Assembly: GCA_950295325.1 (NCBI GenBank)
Contig: OX485807.1
Span: 48,204,440 to 48,268,439, forward strand
Length of the DNA stretch: 64,000 nucleotides
Origin: Polytrichum commune
Taxonomy: Eukaryota; Streptophyta; Polytrichopsida; Polytrichales; Polytrichaceae
Reading direction: 5' to 3'
Shown here: one piece after another, positions 12,451-27,300 of the stretch
Layout of the letters: each line of letters starts with the position of its first letter
How positions within the stretch are numbered: position 1 is the first letter of the stretch
The notes under the pieces: model-generated
Databases searched by the model: none
What the model saw: only the letters and a program-made list of their open reading frames with translations
What the model was told of the DNA's origin: nothing
Translations under genes and position numbers: made by a program

Positions 12451-14097
12451 GAAAAATGTTATGCGAATGACACTCACGAGATAGTTGTGGAGGTTTGTTT
12501 ATTGAAACATCTATGCATTGGGAGTTGAGATGGTTTCTTGATTTATATAAATACATTCAAGTAATAATTAGCTAATAGTATTTCCTATTTGATAGAATCC
12601 AATTGAATTATGTTTTGATTGGTTTGAACCCATGTTGAGTGTATATTGCCATGGAGCTCCCGTATAAAGGTAACAAGACTTGGCTCATTTTACAACCACT
12701 AAAGGGTATCATATACTCAATTTATGTATCAAAAAAATTCAAAATGAAGGGTAAGAATATGTGGCCCAAATTTATACCCGCCACTAAAGGGGACCCTTTA
12801 TCCAACTGACTTTTGATGAATAGCCATGGGTAGGATAATTAAGCAAGAATCCTCCTTTGCTTATTTTGGGATTATTTGACAAGTGATTACAAGTAAAAGA
12901 TAAAAGCTAGAACAAGAAAGTTGTGTTGATACACATTCAAAATGGTTTACAAACTACTATGTTCATGGACATAGAAAACCCATTATAATTATTTGAATGT
13001 ACGCTCCATTAACATTCATAAGACAATGCTTTCATACTAAACGTTAAGTGCAACTCACAAATTGCAACGTTGCCTATCCCCCTCAAATCTTCATCAAATT
13101 GGACAAGGGGTAAGCCTATCTAATATTACAACTTGTGATCTTTGCAATGAACTTTTGCCCATGAAAATCTTGAGCCATTTGTTACTAAGGACTCAACCAC
13201 CCATCTCCATTGAGCCCATCTTCCATTATAGAAGAGAGACAATAAAACTTTTCCATGACATTGGTAACTTTGCAACTTCTCAGAAAAATAAAAAACAAAA
13301 TTGATGTTCTATTCTTTCTATAAACATATTGCAATTGCCTATAAGTATACAATGGTAGATCTACAAACAAGGTTGTAGCTAAGGATTTTGTATAGAATGG
13401 GTCATGTTTAAGAGGGATGTCTTCATCCACCTGTCTAGGGTTCTCTCTAGCTCTTGTTTAATGCCATGTAATTCAATATATATAAAAAAATCTTACATTT
13501 ATCTACCTAGCAATTGTCTTCCTAGAATGTGATAGACTTTGTGCAGCTTTGTGCTAAGAAGATTCTAAATCTACGCACATAGAAAGATATCATACTTACC
13601 ATGGAATAAATGTACCATGAATATAGATGAGTAGGGTGAAAGCAACCAATGTTACAGACGTAACTCATATCTTAGTTTTATCACCAATTCATCTCAAATG
13701 ACACCGAGTTACTGCTTTGGGGTCTTTAAAGTTAATTATGGTGATGAATTAGCTAAAAAACAACTTTTAGGTTGCAAACTATTTAAGGGCTTTTATGTTG
13801 GATGAATGAGAGGTACACGTGTATACGATATTTCCCTCCCTCCCTCTTTACCCACGCAAATCACCTTGGGTCAAAATCATATTTTAAAAACTTACAATTG
13901 TTTTCATTCATTCATTTAACAACCACAATAAAGAGCGCCCATTATATTTTTGATATTGACGTAGTGGTTATTCCAAATAGTGTGGAATGTCTATAAATTA
14001 TTGTGGGGCAACCTAATTGACCACATCGGTATACGTAGTTTATTAATTTAAAACAATCCGCAATCAATGGCAATCAACACCAATCACTTGTTAGTTA
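12451..14097. other. Intergenic, no gene seen
   Basis: No supportable gene. Around 13.69-13.81 kb lies a copy of the dispersed TTCATCT-AAATGAC / TTGGATGAATGAGAGG repeat also seen near 6 kb and 34.4-34.9 kb. Confidence 0.4.
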
Positions 14098-14486
14098 GGG
14101 CTTTTCACATACGGTCCCAATCCCAAGTCCCACTCATGTTAGCATGTCCCAACATGAAGGCAAAGCCTCAACTTTTGAGCCTCAAGAAACCATTAAAATA
14201 TGGTTGATTATCATTAAAGTTGGATCTTGATTATTATATGCAAAAATGTTCGCAGCCCTTGTATAGAGAGTTGGGTCTAGGTTTCAACCCACCTCTCAAT
14301 ACGAGTCCCAAGCCTCACCTCCAAAAAGTGTTGCCATGTAGGCATCTATGTCATACTTGAGACTTAAAACTTGGGATCCCGTGTGAAATGGTAAGTCCCA
14401 ACTTCCATGCTCTCAACGCTTAAGATTACATAAATCAACCTCAAGTGACTCGGGACTTAGGACTTGGGACCGTGTGTGAAGCGGCC
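14098..14486. mobile_element. Tourist-like MITE with TTA target duplication
   Basis: The left terminus GGGCTTTTCACATACGGTCC (continuing CCAA..AAGTCCC) is mirrored by the right terminus ending in GGACCGTGTGTGAAGCGGCC. The 389-bp element is flanked on both sides by TTA, the 3-bp target duplication typical of PIF/Harbinger elements and their Tourist MITEs. Its ends resemble the GGGCCACTTCACACA ends of the elements at 36210 and 37318, so they may share a transposase source. Confidence 0.7.
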
Positions 14487-17400
14487 TTAATCACCATGAT
14501 CTCCGGTCAGTCGGAGAAAAATCCTTGGTCACTTATTAGCATTAACATGATTATTATTTATCAAACTCCGTAAGATAATTTTTTTTAATGGTCTCCGTAT
14601 ATATGAAATACCCGAGTTAGTGAGGCTATGGAACCGGGTGAATGTATTGGCTTTTGTGCTCCTCCGGCACTTCAACTTATGTATAAAGTATTATGTTTAA
14701 TGACTAACTTAGTTCCCAAGTAACTCCGGCTTCAAACCCCAGGTGCCCAAAAACAAGGGCTCACAATCTGCATTGGCGGAGGTTCTCGCTCGCGGTCTCA
14801 TCTTGGCCTTCAATTCCGTTACCCTGATTTCAAGGTTTTGCCGTTCATTTTACCGTCTCATTTTAGTAGTAGTTGTGGGCGGGTTTACCTTAGGTAATCT
14901 TAGAGTGTGCCTCACTTAATGCACCATCACATAAGGAATTAGTGTGCAACTCTAGTTACACTTGTCACGTGCCCTTGATTTAATCACCTCCTCATCTTAT
15001 GTTGCAACTTACGTTTTTCAACTACACATTATTTTCCATTCAATGAAGATAATGCTACCCTCAAGGTGGACCTCTAGTGTCGAAACTTGTGAGTTAAGAA
15101 ACAATGTGCATCCACAATATTATCCCCAATGCCTTAAGTGTAGAAGAAGCTCAATAATATGGCCACCACAATATTCAACAAAAGCCGCGTATCATTGGGG
15201 GAAGGGGAAGGGAGTAAAAATAACCGTCCCAAATTTGTTGCTAAATCGTTCCAATTGGATCCCCTAAGTCTAGATTGAAGTCTCTTAACCCCAATGTAGG
15301 AGTCATTTTGACTAATAATGGAAAGCCGTAGACCATATAGTGTTTCTATGCATTTTCACCCTCCCCCATGATAAGTGCCACAAAACTTTACCTTAATATA
15401 ACTTTGTTACTCTACCACCGAGTGGTAATCCGTCTGCCACTTGGATATGGAGGAATTTAATCACTCGATCCTAAGTGGGCTCCCTGCTCAATACCATAAA
15501 GCTTCTTAGGTGCCATGTGGGCGGCTGTTGTAATACACATGATCATTACTGCATGAATCGTTATTGAGCAGTATACGTTTGTTCATGTGGGCCCCAAGAA
15601 TATAACCATGGGATGCCCCAGCTAGTGCAAGATTGATTTAATATCACCTTGCAAAATTTTGCCTATGCAATCACTTGCTCAAAATCAAAACACTACAAGG
15701 ACCTCATTGACATGAATATAAAAGGAATTGAATCTTAAGGAGGAGTTGGAAAAACACAACCATCATCAAGGTTCATGTCATATTCTATACCATGCATGGC
15801 GCCATGAGTCCAATATCAATGTGTGTGAGGTTATGACTATCATTCATGGTGGAATGGACACCAATAAAACAACTATTCCTCATTTGCAGGTGACAACAAA
15901 AAACCAATAATGGGATTGTTCCAGCTACCTTTAAGCCTCACTGGCATGGTCACTCATGGCCATGGCGACGGCGCATATGGTCATTATGCAGTTGACTTGT
16001 GGCCTAAAGATTTAAATTTCACTATATCATATATGGCGAGGTGCTTTCACACATTGGGAAACCTCTAGTAAGAAATACCAAGAAAATGTTTGACGAATCC
16101 CCATTGAACGATTATTTTGAAATAAATAAATTATGGGGCAAATCCATGTGAGAATTTATTTTTTAATTTTGTGACATTCATAATCTATCACAATTGAGGA
16201 TTGGGAGGCCTCCCAATGCATTGCATTGAACCTAGATGTTAGCCACTATAAGTTATGCTACAATTCATATGTATTCATTTGGAGGTCTCTTGATGAAAAC
16301 TACACCATCGTAATTTTCAACGAGCTTACATTATGACCTTAAGATGTCATTCTTCAATTCCACTAGAAATTGATGATTTGGATGTTTTCTAACCTCTACC
16401 AAAATACTTATATCTACAATTGGAGAATTTTGCTAGGGACAACAAAAATGAATATGTTATGACATTTTTATTCATGTTGATGGTTTGAAAGGTTTTCCGA
16501 GAGATACATATTGGATTCCTACTTGTTGGTCATTCTCATGAAGATAGATGAATCTTTCAGCTACTTGTCCAAATAGCTCAAAACAACAAACACGTTTGTT
16601 CTTGCTAACCTCATGAAAACTTTCATGGAAGCACAATTCCTTTCATTTATTCCAAATTTGATTCCAGAGGTTGTTGATTTCAAGTCTTTTATTCAAGTTT
16701 ATGCAGAGGAGCTTGTGGGCTTGAAAAAAATGCATATTTCCAGGTTCTACGTGGACAACGATGAATAGTATATATTTGAGTACAAAAACTTCACACTTGA
16801 TCTAGAGTGGTTGATCATGATGCAAACCAAAAAATAAAAAGAATAAAAAATTAAATTGTGATAGTATAAGGAAGTGCATTGAAATTTGCGAGAGCCGTTG
16901 TTTGGAAAATGAAACTTACCACAAAAAAAAATGGAGGATTACGTCTCCTACTGAAACATGTTGGTGAGAATTAGATAATTCATTTCCCCAAACTCCTCGC
17001 AAACTACAACTCGGTTTTTGGCCATTAACAACACATACCACGAAAAAACACAAGCATGTTCGACGCAATTCAATAAGATGATTCCATAGAGCCCTTCTGT
17101 GAAATTGCACACAACAAACCCAAAGAATCCTACAACCCTTACATAGATGTTCTTTTAGATGATTTTGTTCTTGTCCATCCTTGGACATTAGTATACACCC
17201 TAGGTGGATGGACCGAGCACTCACATATGTGCAACTAGATAGAAACCATCCTCATTTTGATCAATTTTAAATTCGGTATTGGAGCCTAGCAAAGGAGGAA
17301 AATTTTAAATTTAAATTAAAAAAAATCAGACCTTGAATGTTACAAAGGATCTTTGATTGGCAAGTGGGAATGTGATCCAACTTCCACAACATTAATTTGG

Positions 17401-20357
17401 ATAGAATATAGCTTTGTATTTTATTCCAACAAAGTTAGGAGAAACACAAACAATATTTATGTTGTGCAAACATGAAATCAATGAAGAACACGCCCAACAA
17501 AATTTAAAGTTGGCAAACTCCTCCAAACAACCAAGATAGGGAAAACATTGGGAGCGCTCCTAATGGCTTTTCATATAAAGTTTCATGTTGAACTTCGTGA
17601 AACCATTTGGGAATTACCTTTTCTTGTAAGTTGGATAAGTCTCATGGCTTACTAATACGTGGTAATCATTTGATAATCATAAAATTATATTCTAAGGTAT
17701 CAATATTCTTGTTTCTTTTTTAATAAGAAATATTATGGTTGGTATTAAATTCTAACAATGCATTTTTTCCAATTATGCATCGGAAGTGCTCCCGATATTT
17801 TATTGTCCACATGAAGACCTTTTTTCCCGTGTCATGTAATTGTTCACATTAACTCTTAACCCTTAGAGTCTTGTGTTTAAGTGCTTTTGTCTTGAACTCT
17901 TTTGAAGTATATTGTACATGCTAACGTCTTAAATTTCTTGACTTCATGTGTTTACCTCTTTTGATATATGTAAAAACATATTGTCTCACTCTTGTAGTTT
18001 GCGTCTTAAAGGCCATATCAAGGTAAAAGTTCTTCTTGTAAATGATCTCAAAGTTTTATTTATTTGAATTTCATTGGGTATGATATAGGGGGATCTCTTG
18101 TGTGGCTCTAAAAGTGATATTAGTGGATTCCTCAATATTGACCTTTTGGAGTGACACCAGGATATCTCCCCATGATGGCGTGAAATCTAGTCACCTTAAA
18201 CCCTTCACGATGTCTTGTAAGTGTGAACCGGGAGGTCTCCCCCATTCTACTATTTAGTACATTGAAAATAGTATGTATTAACATGGGGAGATCTCCCGGT
18301 CCACAAGGCACCGAGAAATCTCCACATTTTATATAATTATTTCTAATTCTCTATTAATTAAATTGAATGGTGAATTAAAGGTACTATTTACTACTTTAAA
18401 CCCTACATTTTATTAATCTACTGCTAAGTTACTCCAATTTAATTCAAAAGTCTACTTTTAGTTAAATGTTTGTTATGTGATCATGGGGGAGCATGGTGGA
18501 AACTAGATGAGCAAGTGACATGGAATCCTACATTTTCATAAATGGTCATTAGGCCATGGCTCTGAAATGACCAAGGTACCTTGCCTTTTAGATGAGAGCA
18601 TAGAGAAGTCCATGGACTATAGCCCAATGTCTTTTGGAAGTCACAATACGTTAGTGTAAACCCAAATTCTTGCTCCACATTGCGCTAGGCCCTTCAAGAG
18701 TTCTTCTAAAAAATTCCACTACAATCTCAGTCAACAAATTTATGCTTGCCATGTGGGTTCCATGTAGATTTTCCATCCATTGAAAATGTTATGGGTTGAG
18801 TCCAAAATTTCCCTCATGTAAACCTAAAGCAAGAACTGTGACACTTTCATCCAATGAGGATTCAAGGATTCTAAAGAGCCATGGGCTAATGGCTTTTGTG
18901 TAAACATGCCCTAAGGGCGACCTTGTCATTAACAATTTTTTGTAGATTATTCTAGAAATGTCTAATTTTGGTAATGGTTATAGTTAGTCGTTTTTATTAT
19001 TAATCAATTTTATTTTTATTGAGAATACTACACCCTAGTGGAAGTTTGCTTCACACTATGATGTGTGACGTAGGGTTTAGAATGTGATGTAGAATCCTCT
19101 TGGTCATGGACTTTTGACCACCGACCATGACCACAATAAATCACAAATCATTTTTTCTTGGGGTCACTAGTGTAAACAACCCTTATGGTTATATGTAGGA
19201 GTTGAAGGGAAAAACATGATTTTTGTAACATGTGCATGCAAAAACTACACCAATATCATCTATTAATGTGGTTTGTCATTTGGAGTATATGTTGCTATAA
19301 TGTTTTACTAAGAGCAACACGTCTTGGCACAATTGGGAGGCCCATGCAATCACTTACACATAAATTATTTTTAAAATAAATAAATAAAAACTTCACTTTG
19401 ACTTCTTATAGAACCTCAAGTTGCATTCCAATTCCAATTCTAAAATTTGAAATGACAACCAACATAAGTCATGATTGTCAACTGGATGAAAGAAATTTCT
19501 ATTTGATTTGACAGTCAAAATTATATGTAAAGTTAAAAGTGGCCACATGCAATTGCACATACAAAATTGTTGCAACCCTAATTGGAGTCCCGACAAGGCG
19601 CTTGCAATAGTGGGCCTTTGGGCAATGCCCAAGTCATGCAAGTTCACGAGGCAATGATCACCTCTGTAAAGGGGTGGCTAGGTGCATGTGTGACTCTAAA
19701 GAGGTGCTAAGTGTGAGGGTGATCCCAAAAGGAGTCTCAAGTTGCCTCATAGACGCAACAACGCTCTTTGAATTGCCTAAATTGATTGTGTGTCCAAGTG
19801 AGAAGATTAAACTACAATTGAAAAGGTAGTTTTAAGGGCTTTCCAACAGTGTCATGAATCCCACTTAGACAAGGGGCATGGAATTTACAACCCATCAAAG
19901 TTTGTGGGAGACTAGTGTGGTTTGTCCTTGTGGAACCATTTGGGCTCCTTAGCTTTAGCTACCCACACCAATAAGGGCATGTCCAGAGTGTAAACGGTAC
20001 CTTACGAGGAGTTGGGGGCATGACCCTAGGACCAAGGGTTGGGTAACTCCTAGACTTAAACCATTTTGGACAAGGGGTATAGGGTGTCCCGTAGTGGGGT
20101 GTATGCCATGCACTCAACACTTAGGTTTATTGAGGGAAGTTGGACTAACTTGTGCGTGACCCTTGGTTATGTAGAGTTAGTGGCATCACAATTTTGTCGA
20201 GTCTGACTTGGCAGCCACAATTATTACATAACACAATGCCTTTGAATTAAGTGTGGGTTGTGACATGTAACATGTCCAATATGACACAATAGGGCCAAAT
20301 ACCATAAGTATCCAATTAAGAAGTGTGACCACATGAGAAGGCCCACATAAGCTCAGT
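14487..20357. other. Long gene-poor stretch
   Basis: Nearly 6 kb without a supportable gene. A pair of near-inverted GGGGAGATCTCCCGG-like words near 18.22-18.30 kb and a terminal-repeat-like GGGTCACTAGTGTAAACAACCC near 19.16-19.19 kb hint at further decayed MITEs, but their partners were not found. Confidence 0.4.
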
Positions 20358-20902
20358 GTGGGTTTACATTAGGGTCCAAGACCAAAGAACCTCCCGATCA
20401 AGCAATCCAATTGGTTGAGAGTAGAATTTGGGATCCAAGGATTTCACATTAATTAGGGTCTGAGTCAAAGTACGAGGAAACGAAGTGGTGATAGTGTAGC
20501 ACCACTTTCCCACAACAACTTGTCAGTCCCAACTCAAAAGAACACCCCCTCCCCCCACTATTAGAAACCAAACTTCAAGCTCGAGTCCAATTAAGGGTGG
20601 ATTCACGTTAAGGTCCAGGGTCCAAGAAACATGGGATCCAAAACGCCCCTTTGTGGACCTTGCTTTTGGACCCAAACTTAGATCCACCCAACCTTGAGAA
20701 ATTGGTTTCTCAAACTTGGACGAGTATTTTCTTGGGTGAGGACCACTGAAATTAGACAGGAAAGTGATTCCACATCAATGCCACTTGACTTTATTTTTCA
20801 TACCTGGGACATAGACCCTAGTGTGAACACCTTGAGTCCCCAAATGTTTTGCTTCCAACCGATTTGGAGTCCCTTTGGCCTTGGACCCTAGTGTGAACCC
20901 AC
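20358..20902. mobile_element. TIR element, GTGGGTT(C/T)ACA(C/T)TAGGGTCC family
   Basis: The left end GTGGGTTTACATTAGGGTCC is mirrored by the right end GGACCCTAGTGTGAACCCAC, with about 30 bp of terminal inverted repeat over 545 bp. Similar terminus-like words occur internally (near 20590 and 20817), so one element may be nested in another. A truncated relative of the right half lies at 33725-33950. Confidence 0.6.
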
Positions 20903-23900
20903 CTCATTAGAACGGCCACTCCGTCCTTGTGAAGAGAAGGAATGCGCCCATCAAAGGAGCATGCTACGCCTCCTCAAGCTAGGCCCAAGTAGTATCAAAT
21001 CCAATCACGCAAACGGCACCGAGGTCGCAAGCTTGGGAAATTGTGCAGACACGTCAAGTGTTTCCGAAGCCGATGAAACTCTCGACATTCTCCCGGTTGT
21101 TCCCGTGTAACCCTAAACCACATCCCTCTCAAGCTCATGGGGTCGCCCCATGCAACTTGAGGTCAAGCTCAAGCTCAAGCCCAACTTTGCAACTTTGGTG
21201 GGCCAAGGGGAAGGAATTTGAACTCTCATAATGTGTGCCTTAATTGATCGTGCTTTTTATTTCAAGGTCGTTTCCGTATTTTCAACATCGATTTCAATTT
21301 TCAAGCTTAAATTTGAACTTGTAGGATTTCCAAGTCGGACGATTACAACCTCAAGTTTAAGTTCAAATTTCAGAATAAGACGGAACCATAATTCCATTGT
21401 TTTAGGCACATATTAGGGTTCAAATTCATTTTACGTGGGTGGGTCCATCAGATTTGCAAGGTTGAGCTCAAGCTATGTATGGTTGGCCTTTTAGACGGTG
21501 GGTTGACATTTGGAGGGCTTGACTAGCATTTCATCTTGATCGAGGCGAGTTACACGTCATCAACTCACAAAATGTGCATAATTTAAGACACTAGAGTATA
21601 GTCGGCACCTTGTCTTTAAGGCCATGGATGAAGCATCATTGTAATAAGGAAACACGTAAGGTATGTGGGCCTTAAGTTATGTGGGTAGCTATACTTAGAT
21701 GGACAGCTTCGGTGAGTGCACCTATCATGAACCATGGCCTACAATGGATTCTTGCATATGGGTACTTATTAACTTGAAAACTCCTTTGAAATGTACATGT
21801 ATGACAAGAAAACATTACATGTCATGGATGACTTTCACTTAACACTTCAAAAGCTAATTATACCCCACATCTCAAAGGGTATTTGGATACTTTAGTCACT
21901 TCAAAATCATAGTATTCTAATCACTTCCCACCAATCTCGTAGTCTTGACCAATGATATCAACCTTCCCATCAAGTAAACAAGATGTCATCATGTGATAGG
22001 TATTTATTTTTATTTCAATGTATTTCAAACTTCATCTTGAGAGTACTAATAAAAGTTTGGTACTTTTAAGTATATGGGTGTGATCTATTAATGGTGCCAC
22101 AATTTCTCTTCTTTGAGAGAACTCAAAAAACTTTTAAAAAATCGTTTTTACCCCCTTGGCCTTTAAGGGCTTAGAGGACTTTCACTCACCATATGTGACT
22201 TAATTTGGTGAGTCATACAGTTCTTAACTCTTTATTTCCTAAGCAGGTTTTCATGGCCAACCATATTGTATCTTGCAGCCAAAGCTTCAGCGCTCATTTA
22301 TGACTTCCAATTATTAATTTCTAATAGCAACATGAGCATATCATTAATGTATTCTAAGCTTTTTATTTTCCTAATAATATGAGTATATTTGAATGATAGC
22401 AGACATAAAATTATAGAAAAATGGAATCAAATCCAACAATCACAAAACATTCACAAAATGTAGCATTTGATGAAGAATACCATGGTAAGGTCTAACTTAG
22501 CTATAATATCCAGATTGAGACTTTGATAGACAAACCTACAATATAATGTAGTGTAAATGTTAGACCTACATAGCTTGCAAATAAGCCTCATATTTTAAAG
22601 TTTTTCACATTTGTAGAATAAAATAAGAAGTTGACTTCAAGAAATTCATTTCATAATAGAGCTTAGAAACAATTAAATCATCTTCAAGATGGAATATAGG
22701 TTTGAATGACAAACAACCCAAGGGGTTCCTCAAGCAATTAAGGGATAAAACTTCTCCTCTATGGAGAGTAAAAGTTTCTTGATGTATCCAATAAGACAAG
22801 CATTCCATCTTGCCTTAGGACCTTGCCGCACTAGACAGTCATGAGACCAAAATTATCTTGTAACCGGCATTAAAGGCCTAACAGTGACCACACCTCTTCA
22901 TATGTTACGGGTTCTCCGAGACCATGTCAAAGGCTTGACAGAGCTCTTTGACTACTTATATACTAAGTTAGGAACGATTTACAAATGTAGGGAGTAAGCC
23001 CTCAAAGTCTGAAGATAGAGAGAGGCCCATTTGGTATATCCCTAATGGGAATGCTGTAGCAAAATCGAACCATTCCCCATTCGATCCAACATTCAAAATT
23101 GAATGTGTCTGGAGTTGCCCACAATTAGGCCACACACCTTATAAGAAGAACAAGTAAAGAAAAAGGAATGTCATATAATTACGACGTGAGAAAGAGCCCA
23201 ATCACCTGTGCACAAAGCTCTTATTTGTTTACACAGATATTCTCCTAGCAAATAATGTTATGATGTATAAAGTTAAAGCCTACATTATTAGTAGGGAGGA
23301 TATCGAACCTTATTAAAAACTTCCAGAAGTAGGTTCCCCAGTCAATTTGCACCCCAAGAATGATTTTGAACAGCTTCCAAAGGAGGCTTTGAATGGACAG
23401 CGAGAATCCAAAAGTGCTTGGGATTCACAGAACAATAGAAAAATTTCCAGATCAACTTGACCAAGGAGCACGATCCACTAACGTCGTGTGCCTAATTGGA
23501 AAACAAATTCTTGATAACAGTCACTCTGAAGCAGTCAGATTGAACCTTCCCTACCAAATGTAAACAACAAAGTTTGATGGCATCAATGTGATGTGGAGAA
23601 CTTAGGAAATCATCCCCATCCTTGTTTTGTATTCTACATGCACATCTCCCAGGAAATCTCGAGAGGATGGAAACTTTCTAGGCCTGCCTTCCTTGATTTG
23701 TTTTAGTTGATGAGGAGATCGGATCTCTATCTACTTCATGGCACATATTCGGCCTCAACATTAAGTTTCAAGTCTGCACATTGTCTGACATTAAATAATG
23801 CTATTCCCAAATAGGAAAAAGAACCTCAAATAACGCCCTAGGCCATCTTCTCCATGCATCGTTTGATCTGCAGTAATAATACCAAGAAAATGCAGCAAAC

Positions 23901-24371
23901 TTGACAATAACCACAGAGAATCTTGGAGCGAAAGCTGAGTGATAGGAGAAAGGAATTACCAGTGGAAATTGTTCGAAGTTGGCTTCTTTTCACAGCCAAA
24001 TTCTGTCAGATCGTAGTGATTGTTATAAGTCAGAATTCGAAGGTACTCAGGATGTACTTGGCTTTCTACCTGTCTTTGTAGCCCAACTGTCTCTTTATTT
24101 GATAATGACACATATTGACAGCAGCACCTTGGCGCAAGATGCTTGATTAGGTGATTCGTTGAAGAGGATATGGAATACTTAATCCAATCCCAAAATCAAG
24201 AGAGGAAAAACTTTAAAAGAATGTTCCATTGCAGCTTACTGTGCTCCAGTAGAACATTGAATCTAGAGATTGTCCTTCGTGGAACTTTCAAGACATAAAC
24301 TCTAGTACCTCAGGAATCAGAAACGCATTGTCACATGCAGTTAGTTTACCGGTGTCACAATCCAGTACCTC
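20903..24371. other. Intergenic region downstream of the phosphoesterase gene
   Basis: No further exon was found beyond the stop codon of the minus-strand gene ending at 24372. The proximal few hundred bases presumably contain its 3' untranslated region, which I cannot bound. The remainder is AT-rich with no supportable gene. Confidence 0.4.
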
Positions 24372-27300
24372 CTACAGTGCTGAAGCATTGCAAGGATACA
24401 TCAAAGTTTGTTTAGATTCGCAGTTGACACCCTCTGGGCCAACTGTTACCCAAACCTCATGGATGTCTTCCACCTCCCTGCCTTGAATATTTACGAGCAC
24501 AAAGTGCCGTTGCGTTAAAGCTCTGTCATCTGAAGCCACTAGTCTTTGAACTCGTGGAACCACTGCAGCATTGAGGTATACAGTTCCATCGGGTCCCACG
24601 AAAAGCATAGTTCGCCTGCGTGGATGACCATATTTCAAGTCCCTGTGCATGTGCCCAAACACCACCAGTGGAACTTGGAGGCCCTCTTTCTTCACATCAG
24701 ATATGGCTGCCGCTAAATCTGCAACCATACATATTATAGTTAAGCACCCCTCCATGCTTACATGAAGGACTAATGCATTGAAATAGGAGAGGATGGAGTG
24801 GTCTTCAGACAAAATTCGCTGATTGTTGTGTATGAGATAGACTAAATCTTCTCAACAACAAGAACAGCATGTTAACTTTCAAGTGAGGAAACGATGTCAG
24901 ACAGGAATGACAAAAATGTCCATATGTATTGAGTCGTGAAAGCCGAGTGAAATAAATGTGACCTGGATCACCGTGATCTCCTCCAGACTCTACCCAATCT
25001 CGTCCGCAAATATCTTCAACCTTTGACCCTAGGCCTGTGGTCACAAGGACAAACATGGGTAGGAAGTAAGTAGAGAAACCCTTGATAGTTCTGCAACTCT
25101 GCCCTGCAATTTACTTCAAGCTCAGAATCCATCCAAATTGCATGAAATTATTTCATTGTTGAATTTTAAATGGATGTTGGATTGTGACATGCATTGCAAA
25201 GCATGATGATGTAGGACTGGCAGGTATGTATGCATGTACCATGAGGACCATTGTGAGCCAAGAAAATTAAGGAATTCTCCTTCGGTGCTTCCTTTGCTCT
25301 AGACTTTATTAGTTCTGCACTCTCCTGGAAATTGTGCACACCATATCTACAAGACGAAGCATAGGGTTAATCAGCCTCTCAGCTTGCCACAAGATTCTAA
25401 TCCATCTGTTCAGTAACTGTTCTCATGATCGGCACTTTGAGTCACTCCCACATTCAGCCAAAACCCTTATTGATACGAATGTTCAAAGGGTATAACCTGC
25501 GAGCAAGAAACGTTGGATAGAAAGAATTGCCACCCATTGAGAATGGCCGACCTCCAACAACACTCAAATAGAAATCTGGGAAATCAGATCGACTGAACCC
25601 CACGTGTGCATCACCAAGTCTGATTAATTTCACATTTCCAGTAAAGGTCAGATTTATGCACCATCACATATAAAGCCATGAATTGTAACAGTCACGAATG
25701 AACGATATTCTCAGCACGTGAACAAATCTCTTGCGAAATGGGGTCTACTTTTTGCTGCTCAACTTTTACACTTTTTTGTTATGCATGCAGTGACGATTGT
25801 AGAACATCCAGATATTCTGCCTTAAATTGGCATTTCTGTATTGAGACTTACAGATCTAGCTGTTCTTGCACAGGATCTTCTCTAGTTCCTTTTTTCGGCT
25901 GTATGGAACGATCCACAAGGAGGATGAGAAGTAACATAGAGATATGTCTTACAAGAAAACAAATGAGCATTCCAAGTTTCAGTGGAGGTTCCAGGGCCTC
26001 GATCCTTTTACATAAGCTCGAAATTAGGATCACTAACACCTAGAATCAGAACGTTTGAAAGTACTCACTTGTTCAATATTTGCAAACCAGGGACCTGTCC
26101 ACCAGCAATCATGGTTTCCAAGTATGGCCGCCTTCGGAAATTCAATTTTACTGATCTCCCGCACGAGGTTCACATTTTCATTCCCAAAATCACCTGTGAT
26201 CCCATTTCTGAGCAATTTTCTTCACATAAAAGCACTTCCCACAACATAGAATGCATAAATTTTCCTTAAATCTCAATTCTCATTTAGAGTGACATTTTGG
26301 GTAATGGAGGACACGTCTAACCGAAGGCCTCAATCTATAAGAGTCAACCACCACAATTGATATGGTACAGTGGTGCTTGTCGCTAGTATCACAAAATGAA
26401 ATAGATGACCTTTACTCTCAAGATTGGAGCAAAATTAAGTAGGACTTTGGTCGAGTAGTATCAAAGCATTTGTAGAATAGGAAAGGAACAAATCTACGTA
26501 CCTGTGAACAACACCATGTCCGGCTTTACAGCACCACAAACAAAACAAACAACACATACAAATTAGACTCTCATTGAGACATTTCTAATTTAGTGCAAGA
26601 GTTGGACATATTGCAATTTCCAGATGCTTCAATTGTCTGCAGCCAAAGTTACTACGATCGTCCTTAAATTCTTTATGAATGTATTCGATACGCAAAAATA
26701 TGTATAATACATTTATGTGAGTGGCCAATAGATCAAGATAATCCTGAAATGCTCTTCATGAAAACATTAACTCACGGAATGGGTGTATTCCTATGTACCT
26801 TCAAGTGACGGAGAGCCTTTGAGTCCATAATTGGATCCCAATCATCGTGCTGTGGAGTAAAAACACAGGAAATTAATTTGAATTGAAAGAATGAGTTGAA
26901 CCAAGTCCGTGTGGAAGCTATTCTCCTATCAAGCATAAATTTTGTGAGCAAGTTTCAAATGCAAATGACCGGACATAGTTCAAAAAGATTTGTCACAGTT
27001 TCTTTCTCTTGGATTAAGCAAAAATTCCGTCAGTGCTGCTTTGTGAAATTTCGAAAACTAAAATTAAATGCAGTAGAGAGGATTCATGTCTCTTCATTTA
27101 GAATCGACAGTACAATTGAAATCCATTAAATGCAACCACGGTGATCGATTCATAATTTTCAATATACCAATTGACCGCAGAAATCGTAACATAATTCCGT
27201 CAACTCAACCACCATAACCGAGACGAGACACACATCTTATGCCGAGATTAAGATCCAGATATCGACCGACGCAAGAAACCATCAATAACACGAACAAACT

